Below, piece after piece: positions 54,283 to 63,267 of a DNA stretch of 64,000 bases (within the stretch, counting starts at the first letter, position 1; every line of letters starts with the position of its first letter). A model generated the notes under the pieces. It worked only from the letters and a program-made list of their open reading frames with translations. It ran no database searches and was not told the DNA's origin. The translations under genes and the position numbers were made by a program. Source of the DNA: Sphingomonas sp. J315 (GTDB taxonomy: Bacteria > Pseudomonadota > Alphaproteobacteria > Sphingomonadales > Sphingomonadaceae); contig NZ_CP088296.1 of assembly GCF_024666595.1 (NCBI RefSeq), positions 1,240,001-1,304,000 on the forward strand. Reading direction: 5' to 3'.

Positions 54283-56481
54283 ATGAAGCTTGCCCTCTCC
54301 GAAAGCCAGTCGATGCTGAAGGACACCGTCGCCCGCCTGTTCGCGGACGAGGCGACGCCGGAGCGGCTGCGCGCCGCCGAGGATACAGGGGTCGATCAGG
54401 CACTATGGGACAAGCTGGTTGAGCTGGGCATTGTCGGTATCCGGGCGATCGAGCCGCAGGATGGCGGGATGACGCTGATGGACGCGGCCATCGTTGCCGA
54501 GGAAGCAGGCCGCCATGTCGCGCCCGTGCCGCTGATCGAAGCGATCGTTGCGATCGCGCTGCTCCACCGGCTGGATGCCCCCGCCGCGCTGTTGTCCGCG
54601 GTCGATAGCGGGGCGATCGCAACGCTTGCGCTCAACCCGGTCGTGCCGGGCGTGGCCCAACCGGTGCTCGGCGGGTCGCGCGCCCATGTCGTGCTCGCGC
54701 TTGACGGAAACGACCTCGTCGCCCTGACCGGGTTGAATGCCGCGAAAGCGTCCAATATCGCCGCCGCCGCGGTCGCCAATCTCGATCTGTCGGACGGCGC
54801 GGGCGAGCGGTTCGTGCTGGCGACCGGCGACATTGCGGTATCGCAGTTCGCCGCCGCGTGCGAGGAATGGAAGGTCCTCACCGCTGCCTATCTGGCCGGT
54901 CTTGGCCGCCGGGCGCTCGAGCTCGCCGCCGCCTATTCGGTCGAACGCCATGCCTATGGCTCGCCGATCGGCGCCTATCAGGGCATTGCGCATCCGATGG
55001 CCGACGCGGCGACGCATATGGACGGGGCAAAGCTGCTGGCATGGCGCGCCATTGCCTCGATTGCAGCGGGCGATGCCAAGGGAGGCGCGCGCGCCGCCAT
55101 GGCCTATTGGTGGGCGGCCCATAGCGTAGACCAGGCGGTGCAACATTCGGTGCGTACCTTTGGTGGCTATGGCCTCAGCCTCGAATATGACGTCCAGCTC
55201 TATTTCCGCCGCGCCAAGCTGCTGTCGCTGATCGCGGGCGACCCCAATGCCGAGCTCGACCGCATCGCCGCGCGCCTTTGGGACGGCGAGACCGTAGCCC
55301 TGCCCCGCGCCGGGGAGGTGGAGATCGATTTCGAATGGGGCGCGGAGGCCGACGCCTATGCCGCCGAGTTGCGCAGCTTCGTCGAAGGGCAGATGACCCC
55401 CGATATCGAGGCGAAGAAGCATCATTCCACCGCGGGCCACCATCCCGGATTCCACAAGAAGCTGGCCGAGGCTGGCCATGCCTATCCCGACCTCGGCGCC
55501 GACGGCCAGAAGGTCCGCAGCCGCTACGAAGTGATGGCCGCTGCGCCGATGTGGGAAGATATCGGTTGGACCCGCACGCCGATCGCTGTCACCGAGTTCG
55601 TCGCCAAGATGGCGCAGCTCTGGTCGCAGCCGGAAACAAAGGAAGAGATCGTCGGCGCCATCGCCCGCGGCGAAGCATTGGGCGCGCTCGGCTTCTCCGA
55701 GCCGCAATCGGGCTCGGACGTGTTCGGGACAAAGTTCAGTGCCGTACGCGATGGTGACGAATGGGTGCTGAACGGGCAGAAAATGTTCACCACCAACGGC
55801 CACCAGGCCGACTATATCCTGATGCTGACCCGCACCGACAATAGCGGCAAGAAGCACCAGGGCCTGACGATGTTCATCATGCCGATGAAGCTGCCCGGCA
55901 TCGAACTGCACCCGGTCTATACGCTGCAGGACGAGAAGACGAACATCACCTACTTCACGGATGTCCGCATTTCGGATCGCTACCGCATCGGTGAGGTCGG
56001 CGACGGCGCGCGCGTCATGGCATCGGCGCTCGGCTTCGAACATGGTGGATCAGGCTATCACGCGGCGCAGACCGCGATGATGCGCCGAGCCCTTACCTGG
56101 GCGCGCAAGCCCAGCGGCAATGGCGCGGCGCCGATCGACAACCCGTTTCTTCGTCGCGTGCTGGCTCGTGCCGCAATCAACGACGAAGTGGCGGACGTGC
56201 TCTGCCGGCGCCAGGTGTGGGCGGATGTCGAAGGCATCCACGACATCAGCTATGGTCCGATGGCGAAGATGTTCACGACCGAAACCATGTACCGGGATGC
56301 CAGCGCGATCGTCGAGGCCGGCGCGCCCGGTTCGCTGGTGCGCGGTGTCGATCCCGACATGGACTATGTCGAGACAACGATGCGGCGGGCCATCGCCATG
56401 ACCGTCTATGGCGGCACCAGCGAAGTGCACCGCAGCCTGATCGCCGAGAAGTCGCTGGGCATGCCCAAATCGCGAAGCTGA
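54283..56481 (+). CDS. fused two-domain acyl-CoA dehydrogenase (FadE34-like)
   Basis: 732 residues with two ACAD domains in tandem. The N-terminal one (about 1-340) is short-beta-domain and partner-like (SVERHAYGSPIGAYQGIAHPMAD, FGGYGLSLEYD). The C-terminal one (345-732) is large-subunit-like (FSEPQSGSDVFG, MFTTNGHQADYI, VYGGTSEVHRSLIAEKSLG). It corresponds to a heteromeric ACAD pair joined as one chain, as in mycobacterial FadE34/ChsE3, which desaturates steroid side-chain CoA esters. It should act on a bulky acyl-CoA with one FAD per active pair. Upstream is a crotonase, downstream a TetR gene. Confidence 0.9.
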   Translation: MKLALSESQSMLKDTVARLFADEATPERLRAAEDTGVDQALWDKLVELGIVGIRAIEPQDGGMTLMDAAIVAEEAGRHVAPVPLIEAIVAIALLHRLDAPAALLSAVDSGAIATLALNPVVPGVAQPVLGGSRAHVVLALDGNDLVALTGLNAAKASNIAAAAVANLDLSDGAGERFVLATGDIAVSQFAAACEEWKVLTAAYLAGLGRRALELAAAYSVERHAYGSPIGAYQGIAHPMADAATHMDGAKLLAWRAIASIAAGDAKGGARAAMAYWWAAHSVDQAVQHSVRTFGGYGLSLEYDVQLYFRRAKLLSLIAGDPNAELDRIAARLWDGETVALPRAGEVEIDFEWGAEADAYAAELRSFVEGQMTPDIEAKKHHSTAGHHPGFHKKLAEAGHAYPDLGADGQKVRSRYEVMAAAPMWEDIGWTRTPIAVTEFVAKMAQLWSQPETKEEIVGAIARGEALGALGFSEPQSGSDVFGTKFSAVRDGDEWVLNGQKMFTTNGHQADYILMLTRTDNSGKKHQGLTMFIMPMKLPGIELHPVYTLQDEKTNITYFTDVRISDRYRIGEVGDGARVMASALGFEHGGSGYHAAQTAMMRRALTWARKPSGNGAAPIDNPFLRRVLARAAINDEVADVLCRRQVWADVEGIHDISYGPMAKMFTTETMYRDASAIVEAGAPGSLVRGVDPDMDYVETTMRRAIAMTVYGGTSEVHRSLIAEKSLGMPKSRS

Positions 56482-56528
56482 ATCCGCCCACGCTTGACAG
56501 GGAGCGCCTCGCGGCGTTCCACAGCGGG

Positions 56529-57206
56529 ATGGACGAGACGAACAAGCATGGACAGTCGATCGGCCGCAAGGGCGCCGAAAGCCGGCGGCGGTTGCTCGAT
56601 GCGGCCCGTCAGCTGATCGCGGTCGAGCCGGCGCACAAGTTGACGGCCAGTGCCATTGCCCGCGCTGCGACACTGGCTTCGCAAACATTCTATTTGTACT
56701 TCAAGGATATCGACGAAATCCTTCTGGCCCTCAGCCATGAGGCCGGGGCAGACATGGATGAGGTCCAGGAGGCGCTACGCGGCGACTGGACATCGGCCAC
56801 GCCTGCAGAACATGCGACGCGCTTCATCGACGCCTTCAGCGCCTATTGGGACCGGCATCGAACGATCCTCACGGTCCGCAACTATTTGTCGGACAGCGCG
56901 CATCCCGCGTTCCTCGCCGTCCGCCAGGAAGCGGCAATGCCGCTGATCCACGCGATCGCCGAACGCATCCTCGCGGCGCACCCCGATGACGTCGATCCGA
57001 AATCGGCACTGGCGCGCAGCGTGATCATCTATTCGGCGATCGAGCGCATGGCAGCGCGTCCCGCAACGATGCGACAGAATCCTGCGATCGTCGCGCCGGA
57101 TGACCTGAAACAGGCCGAGATCGACATCCTGACATTGCTGTTCACGCCGACCGTCAAGGGTTCGCCCGCAGATCGCGCACTCGCCTCGTTTCGCCACCAG
57201 GCATAA
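56529..57206 (+). CDS. TetR-family transcriptional regulator
   Basis: 225 residues from the ATG at 56529. Helix-turn-helix (ESRRRLLDAARQLIAVE, then TASAIARAATLASQTFYLYFKDIDEIL) and a C-terminal helical domain. The ribosome site is weak and the gene follows the fused ACAD by 47 bases, so it may be read from the SDR promoter as autoregulated last gene. It is the nearest regulator to the CTGACA palindromes at 60291 and 63199; a link is speculative. Confidence 0.84.
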   Translation: MDETNKHGQSIGRKGAESRRRLLDAARQLIAVEPAHKLTASAIARAATLASQTFYLYFKDIDEILLALSHEAGADMDEVQEALRGDWTSATPAEHATRFIDAFSAYWDRHRTILTVRNYLSDSAHPAFLAVRQEAAMPLIHAIAERILAAHPDDVDPKSALARSVIIYSAIERMAARPATMRQNPAIVAPDDLKQAEIDILTLLFTPTVKGSPADRALASFRHQA

Positions 57207-57210
57207 AGAA

Positions 57211-57237
57211 GCCGCCCGGACCCAGGGTCCGGGCGGC
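57211..57237. terminator. strong bidirectional terminator
   Basis: GCCGCCCGGACC (57211-57222) pairs with GGTCCGGGCGGC (57226-57237), a twelve-base-pair stem with a CAG loop. On the minus strand it is followed by TTCTTT, so it terminates the leftward amidohydrolase operon best. It also separates the TetR gene ending at 57206. Confidence 0.8.
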
Positions 57238-57258
57238 ATAGCTTGCCTATCGCGATGT

Positions 57259-58482
57259 TCAGCGCTTGCCGTCGAGCAGGCCCTTCAAGTTGCTGCTCAT
57301 GAACATCTCCTGTTCTGCCGGCGTGAAATCCTTCACCTCGTGGAGGAAGTCGAGCGGCATCGCGAGCCCTTCGGCATGCGGCCAGTCGCTGCCGAACACC
57401 AGGCGCTCGACCGGGACGAATTCGCGCAGCTCGTTCAGGTCCTCCTCGTAATATGGCTCGACGAACACGCTCTCTCGGAACGTATCGATCGGATGGCGCT
57501 TGAACGCCTGCGGCATCTGGCCATGGGCGCGCTTGAACATCTTCATCAGATGCGGAACCCAGATCGAGCCGTTCTCGGCCGACATCCAGCGAATGTTCGG
57601 GAAGCGATCCATCACGCCATGCGCGATCAGCGCCGCGATGGTGTCGGCGATCGAGCGCCCCTGCGTATCCATGCAAGCCTTCAACGGATCCGAACGGTCG
57701 AACGCGACCATCTCGCTGGCGCCGCTACCCCACCAGCGATAGATCTGATCGTAACCGCTGTCGGACACATGCAGTACGACGAAGATGTTCGATTCGTTGA
57801 CCTTGCCCCAGAAACGGTCGAACTCGCGGAGGCCAGGGGAACGCGGGCCGAACAGTCCGGGCACCGGCGCCGGACGGATCAGGATATGGCGTGCGCCATT
57901 CTTCAGCGCCCAATCCAGTTCCTGTTCGGCCTTCTCGGCATCGGCCAGCGAGATATAGGCGCAGGGATAGAGCCGGTCCTTGTAGTTGAAGGTCCATTCG
58001 TCGAGCACCCAGGCGTTGAGCGAATGAACCAGCGCCGCCATCAGCTCGACATTGTTGCCCATATGCCCCTCGATGATCGAGGCCAGGGTCGGGAAGATGA
58101 GCTGGGCGTGCACGCCCTGCTCGTCGAGCAGCTTCAGCCGGGCTTCGGGATTGCCGAACTCGGGCTGATAGGCCAGCGGATCGCCGGTGAGCTCGCGCAG
58201 CGTCTTGCCCTCGGCATTCTCGCCGCGATACCAGATTTCATGGCTGCCCGGCGCAGCGACGACCTCGAAGGTCGGGTTGGGTATATATTCGCTGATATGC
58301 CCGTTGATCGCCAGCTTGGTGCGGCCCTCGACCTGCACATACTGGAAATCCTTGTGAAACTGCTTGGGCAGATGGCGGCGGAACGTGTCCATCGTCTCAT
58401 AGAGATGTCCATCGCCGTCATAGACCGCATAGGGCAAAATGCGGGTTTCGGGTTCGCGTTCAAGTACAGCCGTTACAGCCAC
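57259..58482 (-). CDS. COG2159-type amidohydrolase (metal-dependent TIM-barrel)
   Basis: 407 residues. Metal-binding strand YDGDGHLYE (Asp24, His26 in a DxH-like pattern), His in VVLHVSDSG and the C-terminal Asp in FGSDWPHAEG, typical of amidohydrolase_2/ACMSD-like enzymes. These act as hydrolases or decarboxylases of ring-derived acids. Cytoplasmic. It is the last gene of the leftward operon and one of two such genes separated only by an OB-fold gene. Substrate unknown. Confidence 0.85.
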   Translation of the reverse strand: MAVTAVLEREPETRILPYAVYDGDGHLYETMDTFRRHLPKQFHKDFQYVQVEGRTKLAINGHISEYIPNPTFEVVAAPGSHEIWYRGENAEGKTLRELTGDPLAYQPEFGNPEARLKLLDEQGVHAQLIFPTLASIIEGHMGNNVELMAALVHSLNAWVLDEWTFNYKDRLYPCAYISLADAEKAEQELDWALKNGARHILIRPAPVPGLFGPRSPGLREFDRFWGKVNESNIFVVLHVSDSGYDQIYRWWGSGASEMVAFDRSDPLKACMDTQGRSIADTIAALIAHGVMDRFPNIRWMSAENGSIWVPHLMKMFKRAHGQMPQAFKRHPIDTFRESVFVEPYYEEDLNELREFVPVERLVFGSDWPHAEGLAMPLDFLHEVKDFTPAEQEMFMSSNLKGLLDGKR

Positions 58483-58511
58483 AATCTCTCTCCTTGATCG
58501 CCGCAGCCGTA

Positions 58512-58937
58512 TCAGGCCGCGTTGCGTATTGCTTCGGGTTCGAACATCGGAAGCCAGATATCCTCATCGTGATCGAACGTGACTCTGACACGCATGCCGA
58601 TGTGGACCTGATCGGATGCGATGCCGCGTATGTTGGTGGTGAGCTGAAGCCCATCCTGCTCGTCCAGCCGAACGACGCCGATGACATAGGGCACCTCAAG
58701 GCCCGGACCCCACGCCTTCTCGTTCACCGTATAGCTGAACACCGTGCCTCGTCCGGACAGCGGCTCGGGGGCGAGATGCTTGGTCAGGCATTTCGGACAG
58801 ACCGGTTGGGGCGGATGCACCCAGAAGCTGCAATCCTGGCATCGCAGCATGCGCAGCACGCCGTCTTCGCCGCTTGTCCAATAGAAGCGGTTCAGATCGT
58901 CGAGCCTGGGCAGCATCCGCTGATAACCGGCACCCAT
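58512..58937 (-). CDS. Zn-ribbon OB-fold protein (DUF35)
   Basis: 141 residues. Zinc ribbon with Cys33, Cys36, Cys47 and Cys50, then an OB-fold (GRGTVFSYTVNEKAW to LPMFEPEA). It parallels the gene at 33351-33758, and each lies in the same operon as a thiolase-like gene. DUF35 partners thiolase-like aldolases. Here it is separated from the thiolase-like gene by the ligase and an amidohydrolase. It starts one base before the amidohydrolase stop codon region ends, so the operon is tight. Confidence 0.87.
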   Translation of the reverse strand: MGAGYQRMLPRLDDLNRFYWTSGEDGVLRMLRCQDCSFWVHPPQPVCPKCLTKHLAPEPLSGRGTVFSYTVNEKAWGPGLEVPYVIGVVRLDEQDGLQLTTNIRGIASDQVHIGMRVRVTFDHDEDIWLPMFEPEAIRNAA

Positions 58938-58938
58938 C

Positions 58939-60268
58939 TCACTCGGCCGCTTCGAGTTCGCCGTCCTGCTTGGCGACGTCCATGAACATTTTGGTGATGT
59001 CGCCCGAGGTCACCCGGCGCGCGACCTCGCCCTCGGCGAGCGGTGCGGGGCCACCATAGCTTCGGGGCGCGGTGTCGATATGCTCGGCTGCCTTGCGCAA
59101 CCTGCCGACGGTGCAGTTCTCCCGGCCGCCCATCATTCCAAAAGCGTCGAAGTTGAACAGGCGCAACGCGTTGCCATGGGTGATCTTCTCGATCGCCGTG
59201 TCGGAAATCCCGCTCAGCGTCGCCCTCAGGCGGTCGGCCGATTCCGGCCACACCGTATCGGAGTGCGGATAATCGCATTCATAGGCGACATTGTTCTCGC
59301 CGATCTTGTCGAGATTCTCGAGGCCGAAGGCGTCGTCGATGAAGCAGGTCAGGAAATGCTCGCGGAACACATCGCTCGGCTTCTTCTTTCCGAAATCGGC
59401 GTGGGTCCAGGCCTTGTGATGCTCATGGACGAAGTCGGCACGTTCGAGGAAATAGGGAATCCAGCCGATCCCGCCTTCGGACAGCGAGACCTGAAGCGGA
59501 TAGCGCTGCAATGCCTTAAGGTGCAGCCAGTCCGCCGCCGAATTGACGATCGAGATCGGCATGGTCGTGATCCAGGCATCGATCGGCGATTCCATCGATG
59601 CATGCGGGGCCTGCGCGCCCGATCCGATATGAATATTGATCACGATGTCGTGGTCGGCGCACGCCTTCCAGAGCGGTTCCCAATGCTCGTTGTGGATGCT
59701 CGGCTGTCCCTTGAGCGAGGGATTGTCGCTGAAGGTGATCGCGTGGCAGCCCTTTGCGGACACGCGCTTGATCTCCTCGACCGTCGCATCGATGTCCCAA
59801 TAGGGCACCAGCGCCAGCGGAATGTTGCGGCCCGGATGGCTGCCGCACCATTCGTCGATATGCCAGTCATTATAGGCCCGCAACAGCGTCAGCGCGTTCG
59901 CCTTGTTGTCGAACTCGTGGAACAGCGCGCCGTCGAGATCGGACCACGCTGGGAAAGTTGAGCGAAGCCAGGATCCCGTTGGCGTTCATGTCCTCGATGC
60001 GTGAATCGATGTCCCACGCGCCCTTGCGCATCTGCTCGAAGGAAACCGGCTCGCAGCCATATTCCTCTTTCATCCGGCCGACGACGGCATTCAGCCCGAT
60101 CGAGCCGGTACGCTTGCCCTCGTACAGCCAGAAATCTGCGCCGTTCGCATCCTTGCGCAGCTCCGGCTTGATCGCTTTGTGCTGCACCGAAAGATGCTGA
60201 TCGTACATGGTGGGCGGCTCGACGATATGGTCGTCGACGCTGACGATAATGAGATCCTCAACCTTCAT
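58939..60268 (-). pseudogene. COG2159-type amidohydrolase, single-base frameshift
   Basis: About 442 residues once one extra base near 59938-59952 is removed. The first part (from ATG 60268) has VSVDDHIVEPP, the DxH-type metal motif; the frame is lost after NFPS. The second part continues with DLDGALFHEFDN, INIHIGSG and YECDYPHSDTVWP, with the later His and Asp ligands. Removing a G at the junction gives FPSWSDLDG. It is a relative of the amidohydrolase at 57259 and of similar length. As read, the N-terminal metal ligands are separated from the rest. Start ATG has AGAGGATCG upstream. Confidence 0.84.
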
Positions 60269-60290
60269 GGCATCGATCCTCTTCCTAAAA

Positions 60291-60305
60291 CTGACATATT
60301 GTTGG
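60291..60305. promoter_or_regulatory. imperfect copy of the CTGACA-N3-TGTCAG palindrome
   Basis: CTGACA-tat-TGTTGG lies 23 bases before the amidohydrolase start at 60268 and has the arm and spacer lengths of the perfect site at 63199-63217. A further CTGAC half-site follows at 60310. Possible second operator of the same regulator. Confidence 0.35.
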
Positions 60306-60350
60306 TTTTCTGACTACAACAATCCGCACCCTGCGTAAAGGCGGTTCAGC

Positions 60351-61977
60351 TCAGCGCTTGACCAGTTCGACCGACGAGGTGTCGCGGTCCCAGGTCGCCT
60401 CAGTGATCCCCTGATCGCGCAGCTCATATTTGAGCACACGTCCGACGGGGTTCTTGGGCAACGCCGCGCGGAATTCGATAAAGCGCGGCACCGCGAAATA
60501 GGGCAGGTTCTCAACCGACCAGCGGCACAGTTCTTCCTCGGTCAACCCCGCCCCCCTCGACGAGGACGATCGTCGCCTTCACATCGTCCTCCAGATCGGC
60601 GAGCACGGCATGGACGGCGACTTCCTGGATGGCGGGATGCAGGCTGAACACCCCCTCCACTTCCATCGAGGAGATATTCTCGCCGCGGCGGCGCAGATAG
60701 TCCTTCTTCCGGTCGAGGAAGTAGAACCAGCCGTCAGCGTCGAACTTGCCGATGTCGCCGGTGTGGAACCAGAAGTTCTTGAGCACCTTCATCGTTTCGG
60801 CGGGCCGGCCCCAATAGCCCTCGAACATCACATGGGGCTTTTTCGGGCGGACCAGGATTTCGCCTGGCGTGTCGGCCGGAACCTCAGCGTCGTCATCGTC
60901 GACGATCATCACCTCGAAATCGTCATTGTGGGTGCCCGAGCTTGCGGTGGGGCGCGGCACGGTCATGTCGACGCTCGTGACGATCGCGCATTCGGTCAGG
61001 CCGTAGCCTACGGGCGCATGGACATGTTTGGGCGCAAAGCGTTCGCGCCAGATCGTCTGCAGCTCTTCAGGAAACGGCGCGCCCCCTGCCACGCGCAGCT
61101 TGCCCTTGTAACGCAACGAGGCGGGGTTGTCGGGCGCCTCGGCCACAAACCGCACCATCGACGAGAGGATATGAGTGACGGTCGCGCCGACCCGCTCCAG
61201 CTCGTCCCAAAAACGCGACACCGAGAAGCGCGGATAGATCGCGCATTTCCCGCCAACCATCATCGACGACAGGACGGTCGCGGAATATTGGTTCATGTGG
61301 AAGCCGGGCAACGGCGTCCACACGACATCATCCCCGTCATAATGAAGGCAGGTCGCAAGCTGTCGTGCCTGGTTGCACAGATAGTTCTGACTGATCATGC
61401 AGCCCTTGGAGGGGCCGGTGGTGCCGGCGGTGTAGACCAGCATCGCAAGATCGCCGGGCTTGCTCTCATGGCCCGTGGGCTCCTCGGTCGGGACCAGCAC
61501 ATCGGCGAGCATGCGCATCTCGAGCTTGTTCGCCGCCATGCCTTCCGGCAGCTCGCCCTTGATCAGCAGCACCCGGGCGTCGGGCAGGCCACCCTCGATC
61601 GCGATCAGCCGCTCGACATATTCCTTTTCGGCGACCAGCACGGCGGCCCGCGAGTCCGCGACCTGGTGGCGCAGATACTCGCCCTTATAGGCGGTATTGA
61701 GCGGGACATGGACCGCGCCGATCTTTGCGCAGGCGAACAGCAGCAGCAGCTGTTCGACGCAGTTGTCGAGGATCGATATCACGCATTCGCCGGGACGCGC
61801 GCCCGATGCCCGCAAGGCATGGGCAAGGCTCGTGCTCTGCGCGTCGAGGAAGCCAAGCGTGTACTTCTCGCCCGAATAATCCACGAACTCCCAGTTGGGG
61901 CCGCGCTTCGCCAGGGCGCTCCGCAGCACTTCGACCGTGGTCGTCTGCGTGCCGGGAGACCAGTTGGGGTTCGTCAT
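60351..61977 (-). pseudogene. AMP-forming acyl-CoA ligase (ANL family), single-base frameshift
   Basis: A 541-residue ligase if one extra base in the C run 60551-60556 is removed. From the ATG at 61975-61977 it carries the P-loop TAGTTGPSKG (183-192), GYGLTE, WFHTGDIG and RKKDYLRRRGENIS; then the frame shifts. Correction restores VEGAGLTEEELCRWSVENLPYFAVPRFIEF and the C-terminal KNPVGRVLKYELRD with its Lys. As read, the catalytic C-terminal Lys is lost. It resembles CaiC-like short or medium fatty acyl-CoA ligases and should activate an acid for this operon. Confidence 0.87.
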
Positions 61978-61996
61978 GATCGTCCTCTCATCTTGT

Positions 61997-63178
61997 TCAG
62001 TCGCGTACCAGCAGCATCGCGCCCGCCATCGGACCGCCGCCATTGGTGACCGCTGCAACCTTGGGATCTCCGGCAACCTGCCGTGCTCCGCCCTGCCCGC
62101 GAAGCTGGACCACAGCTTCGTGAATGAAACCGAAGCCATGGGTGCGCCCACCGGACAATTGCCCGCCATGCGGATTGAGCGGCAGCGCGCCGTCACGCGC
62201 GATTCGGCTGCCGCCTTCGACAAACGCGCCGCCCTCGCCGATCCCGCAAAACCCCATCGCCTCGAGCCAGGTCAATGCGAGGAAACTGAACCCATCATAG
62301 AGCAGCGCGACATCGACGTCCGCAGGCTTCAAATCGGTTCGCGACCACAGCATCCGTGCCGCATCATGTGCCGCCATGCGCGGCATGTCCGCCTGGTCCC
62401 AGGCGGCCCGGCCATGGATGCCACCACCCACCGAGTCGATGCGCACGACCGGCTTGCTGCGGTCTGCCACCGCATCCGCGGCGGAGAGCAGGATCACGGT
62501 CGAGGCATCGGTCGGTGCATCGCAATCGAGCAGACCGAACGGCGTGCTGATCATCCGCGCCGACAGATAATCGTCCATCGTCATCGGTTCGCGGAACAGC
62601 GCCTTGGGATTGTCCATCGCGCCGCGCCGCGCGTTGAGTGCGATCGCGCCAAGATGCTCGCGCCGGGTCCCGTACAGATGAAAATGGCGCTGCGCATATT
62701 GCGACAACCAGTTGGTCGCCGAGATCGCGTCATAGGGGAAAATATACTGAAATTCGCCGTCGAGCCGAACGCGTTGCGTGCGGACTTCGGCATTCTCCTT
62801 CCACGACGCCCCGCCCGACCCTTCCTTGACGGTACGGAAACACAGGACGTGCCGCGCCAACCCCGCCTTGATCGCAGCATAGGCATTGATGATGGAACCA
62901 AGCTGCGCCGACCCTTCCATCGCCCCGGCAAACCAGTTCAGTTTGAAATCGAGCGCTTCCTTGAGATCCATCGTGCCGACTGGGGAGAACGGGATCGCAT
63001 CGGGCCGGCGGCCCGGAAAGGTCGACATGCCGTCGATGTCGGCGACAGTCAGCCCGGCGTCGGCGATCGCCTCAAGCGCCGCGTCCACGGTCAGCTCGAG
63101 GCCCGACTGCGGCAGCTTTCGCCCGACCGCAGACTGTCCGATGCCAGTGATGACGACGTCGATTCCCGTCATGTTCAT
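61997..63178 (-). CDS. thiolase-like protein (SCP-x/Ltp2-type, probable aldolase)
   Basis: 393 residues. Thiolase/lipid-transfer fold (VVITGIGQSAVGR, LTVDAALEAIADAGL, LLYDGFSFLALTW, PHGGQLSGGRTHGFGF, AGAMLLVRD). The classical thiolase nucleophilic Cys is not evident, as in Ltp2-type aldolases of steroid degradation. It is a close relative of 32166-33354 and shows the intact C-terminus that the latter has lost. Its promoter region (63179-63267) contains the perfect palindrome at 63199. It probably cleaves a C-C bond with the DUF35 partner at 58512. Confidence 0.87.
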   Translation of the reverse strand: MNMTGIDVVITGIGQSAVGRKLPQSGLELTVDAALEAIADAGLTVADIDGMSTFPGRRPDAIPFSPVGTMDLKEALDFKLNWFAGAMEGSAQLGSIINAYAAIKAGLARHVLCFRTVKEGSGGASWKENAEVRTQRVRLDGEFQYIFPYDAISATNWLSQYAQRHFHLYGTRREHLGAIALNARRGAMDNPKALFREPMTMDDYLSARMISTPFGLLDCDAPTDASTVILLSAADAVADRSKPVVRIDSVGGGIHGRAAWDQADMPRMAAHDAARMLWSRTDLKPADVDVALLYDGFSFLALTWLEAMGFCGIGEGGAFVEGGSRIARDGALPLNPHGGQLSGGRTHGFGFIHEAVVQLRGQGGARQVAGDPKVAAVTNGGGPMAGAMLLVRD

Positions 63179-63198
63179 CCTTCTCCTGTCCGCGGCAT

Positions 63199-63217
63199 AG
63201 CTGACATCATGTCAGCT
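63199..63217. promoter_or_regulatory. perfect 19-base palindromic operator candidate
   Basis: AGCTGACA-TCA-TGTCAGCT has perfect eight-base arms around a three-base spacer, 21 bases upstream of the thiolase-like gene start. It lies in an 89-base gap and not next to a T tract, so an operator is more likely than a terminator. An imperfect copy sits at 60291-60305. Confidence 0.6.
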
Positions 63218-63267
63218 TTCCAAAGCTGCGTGTGCAACTGTCTGTTTCATCACATACGTGACCGCGT

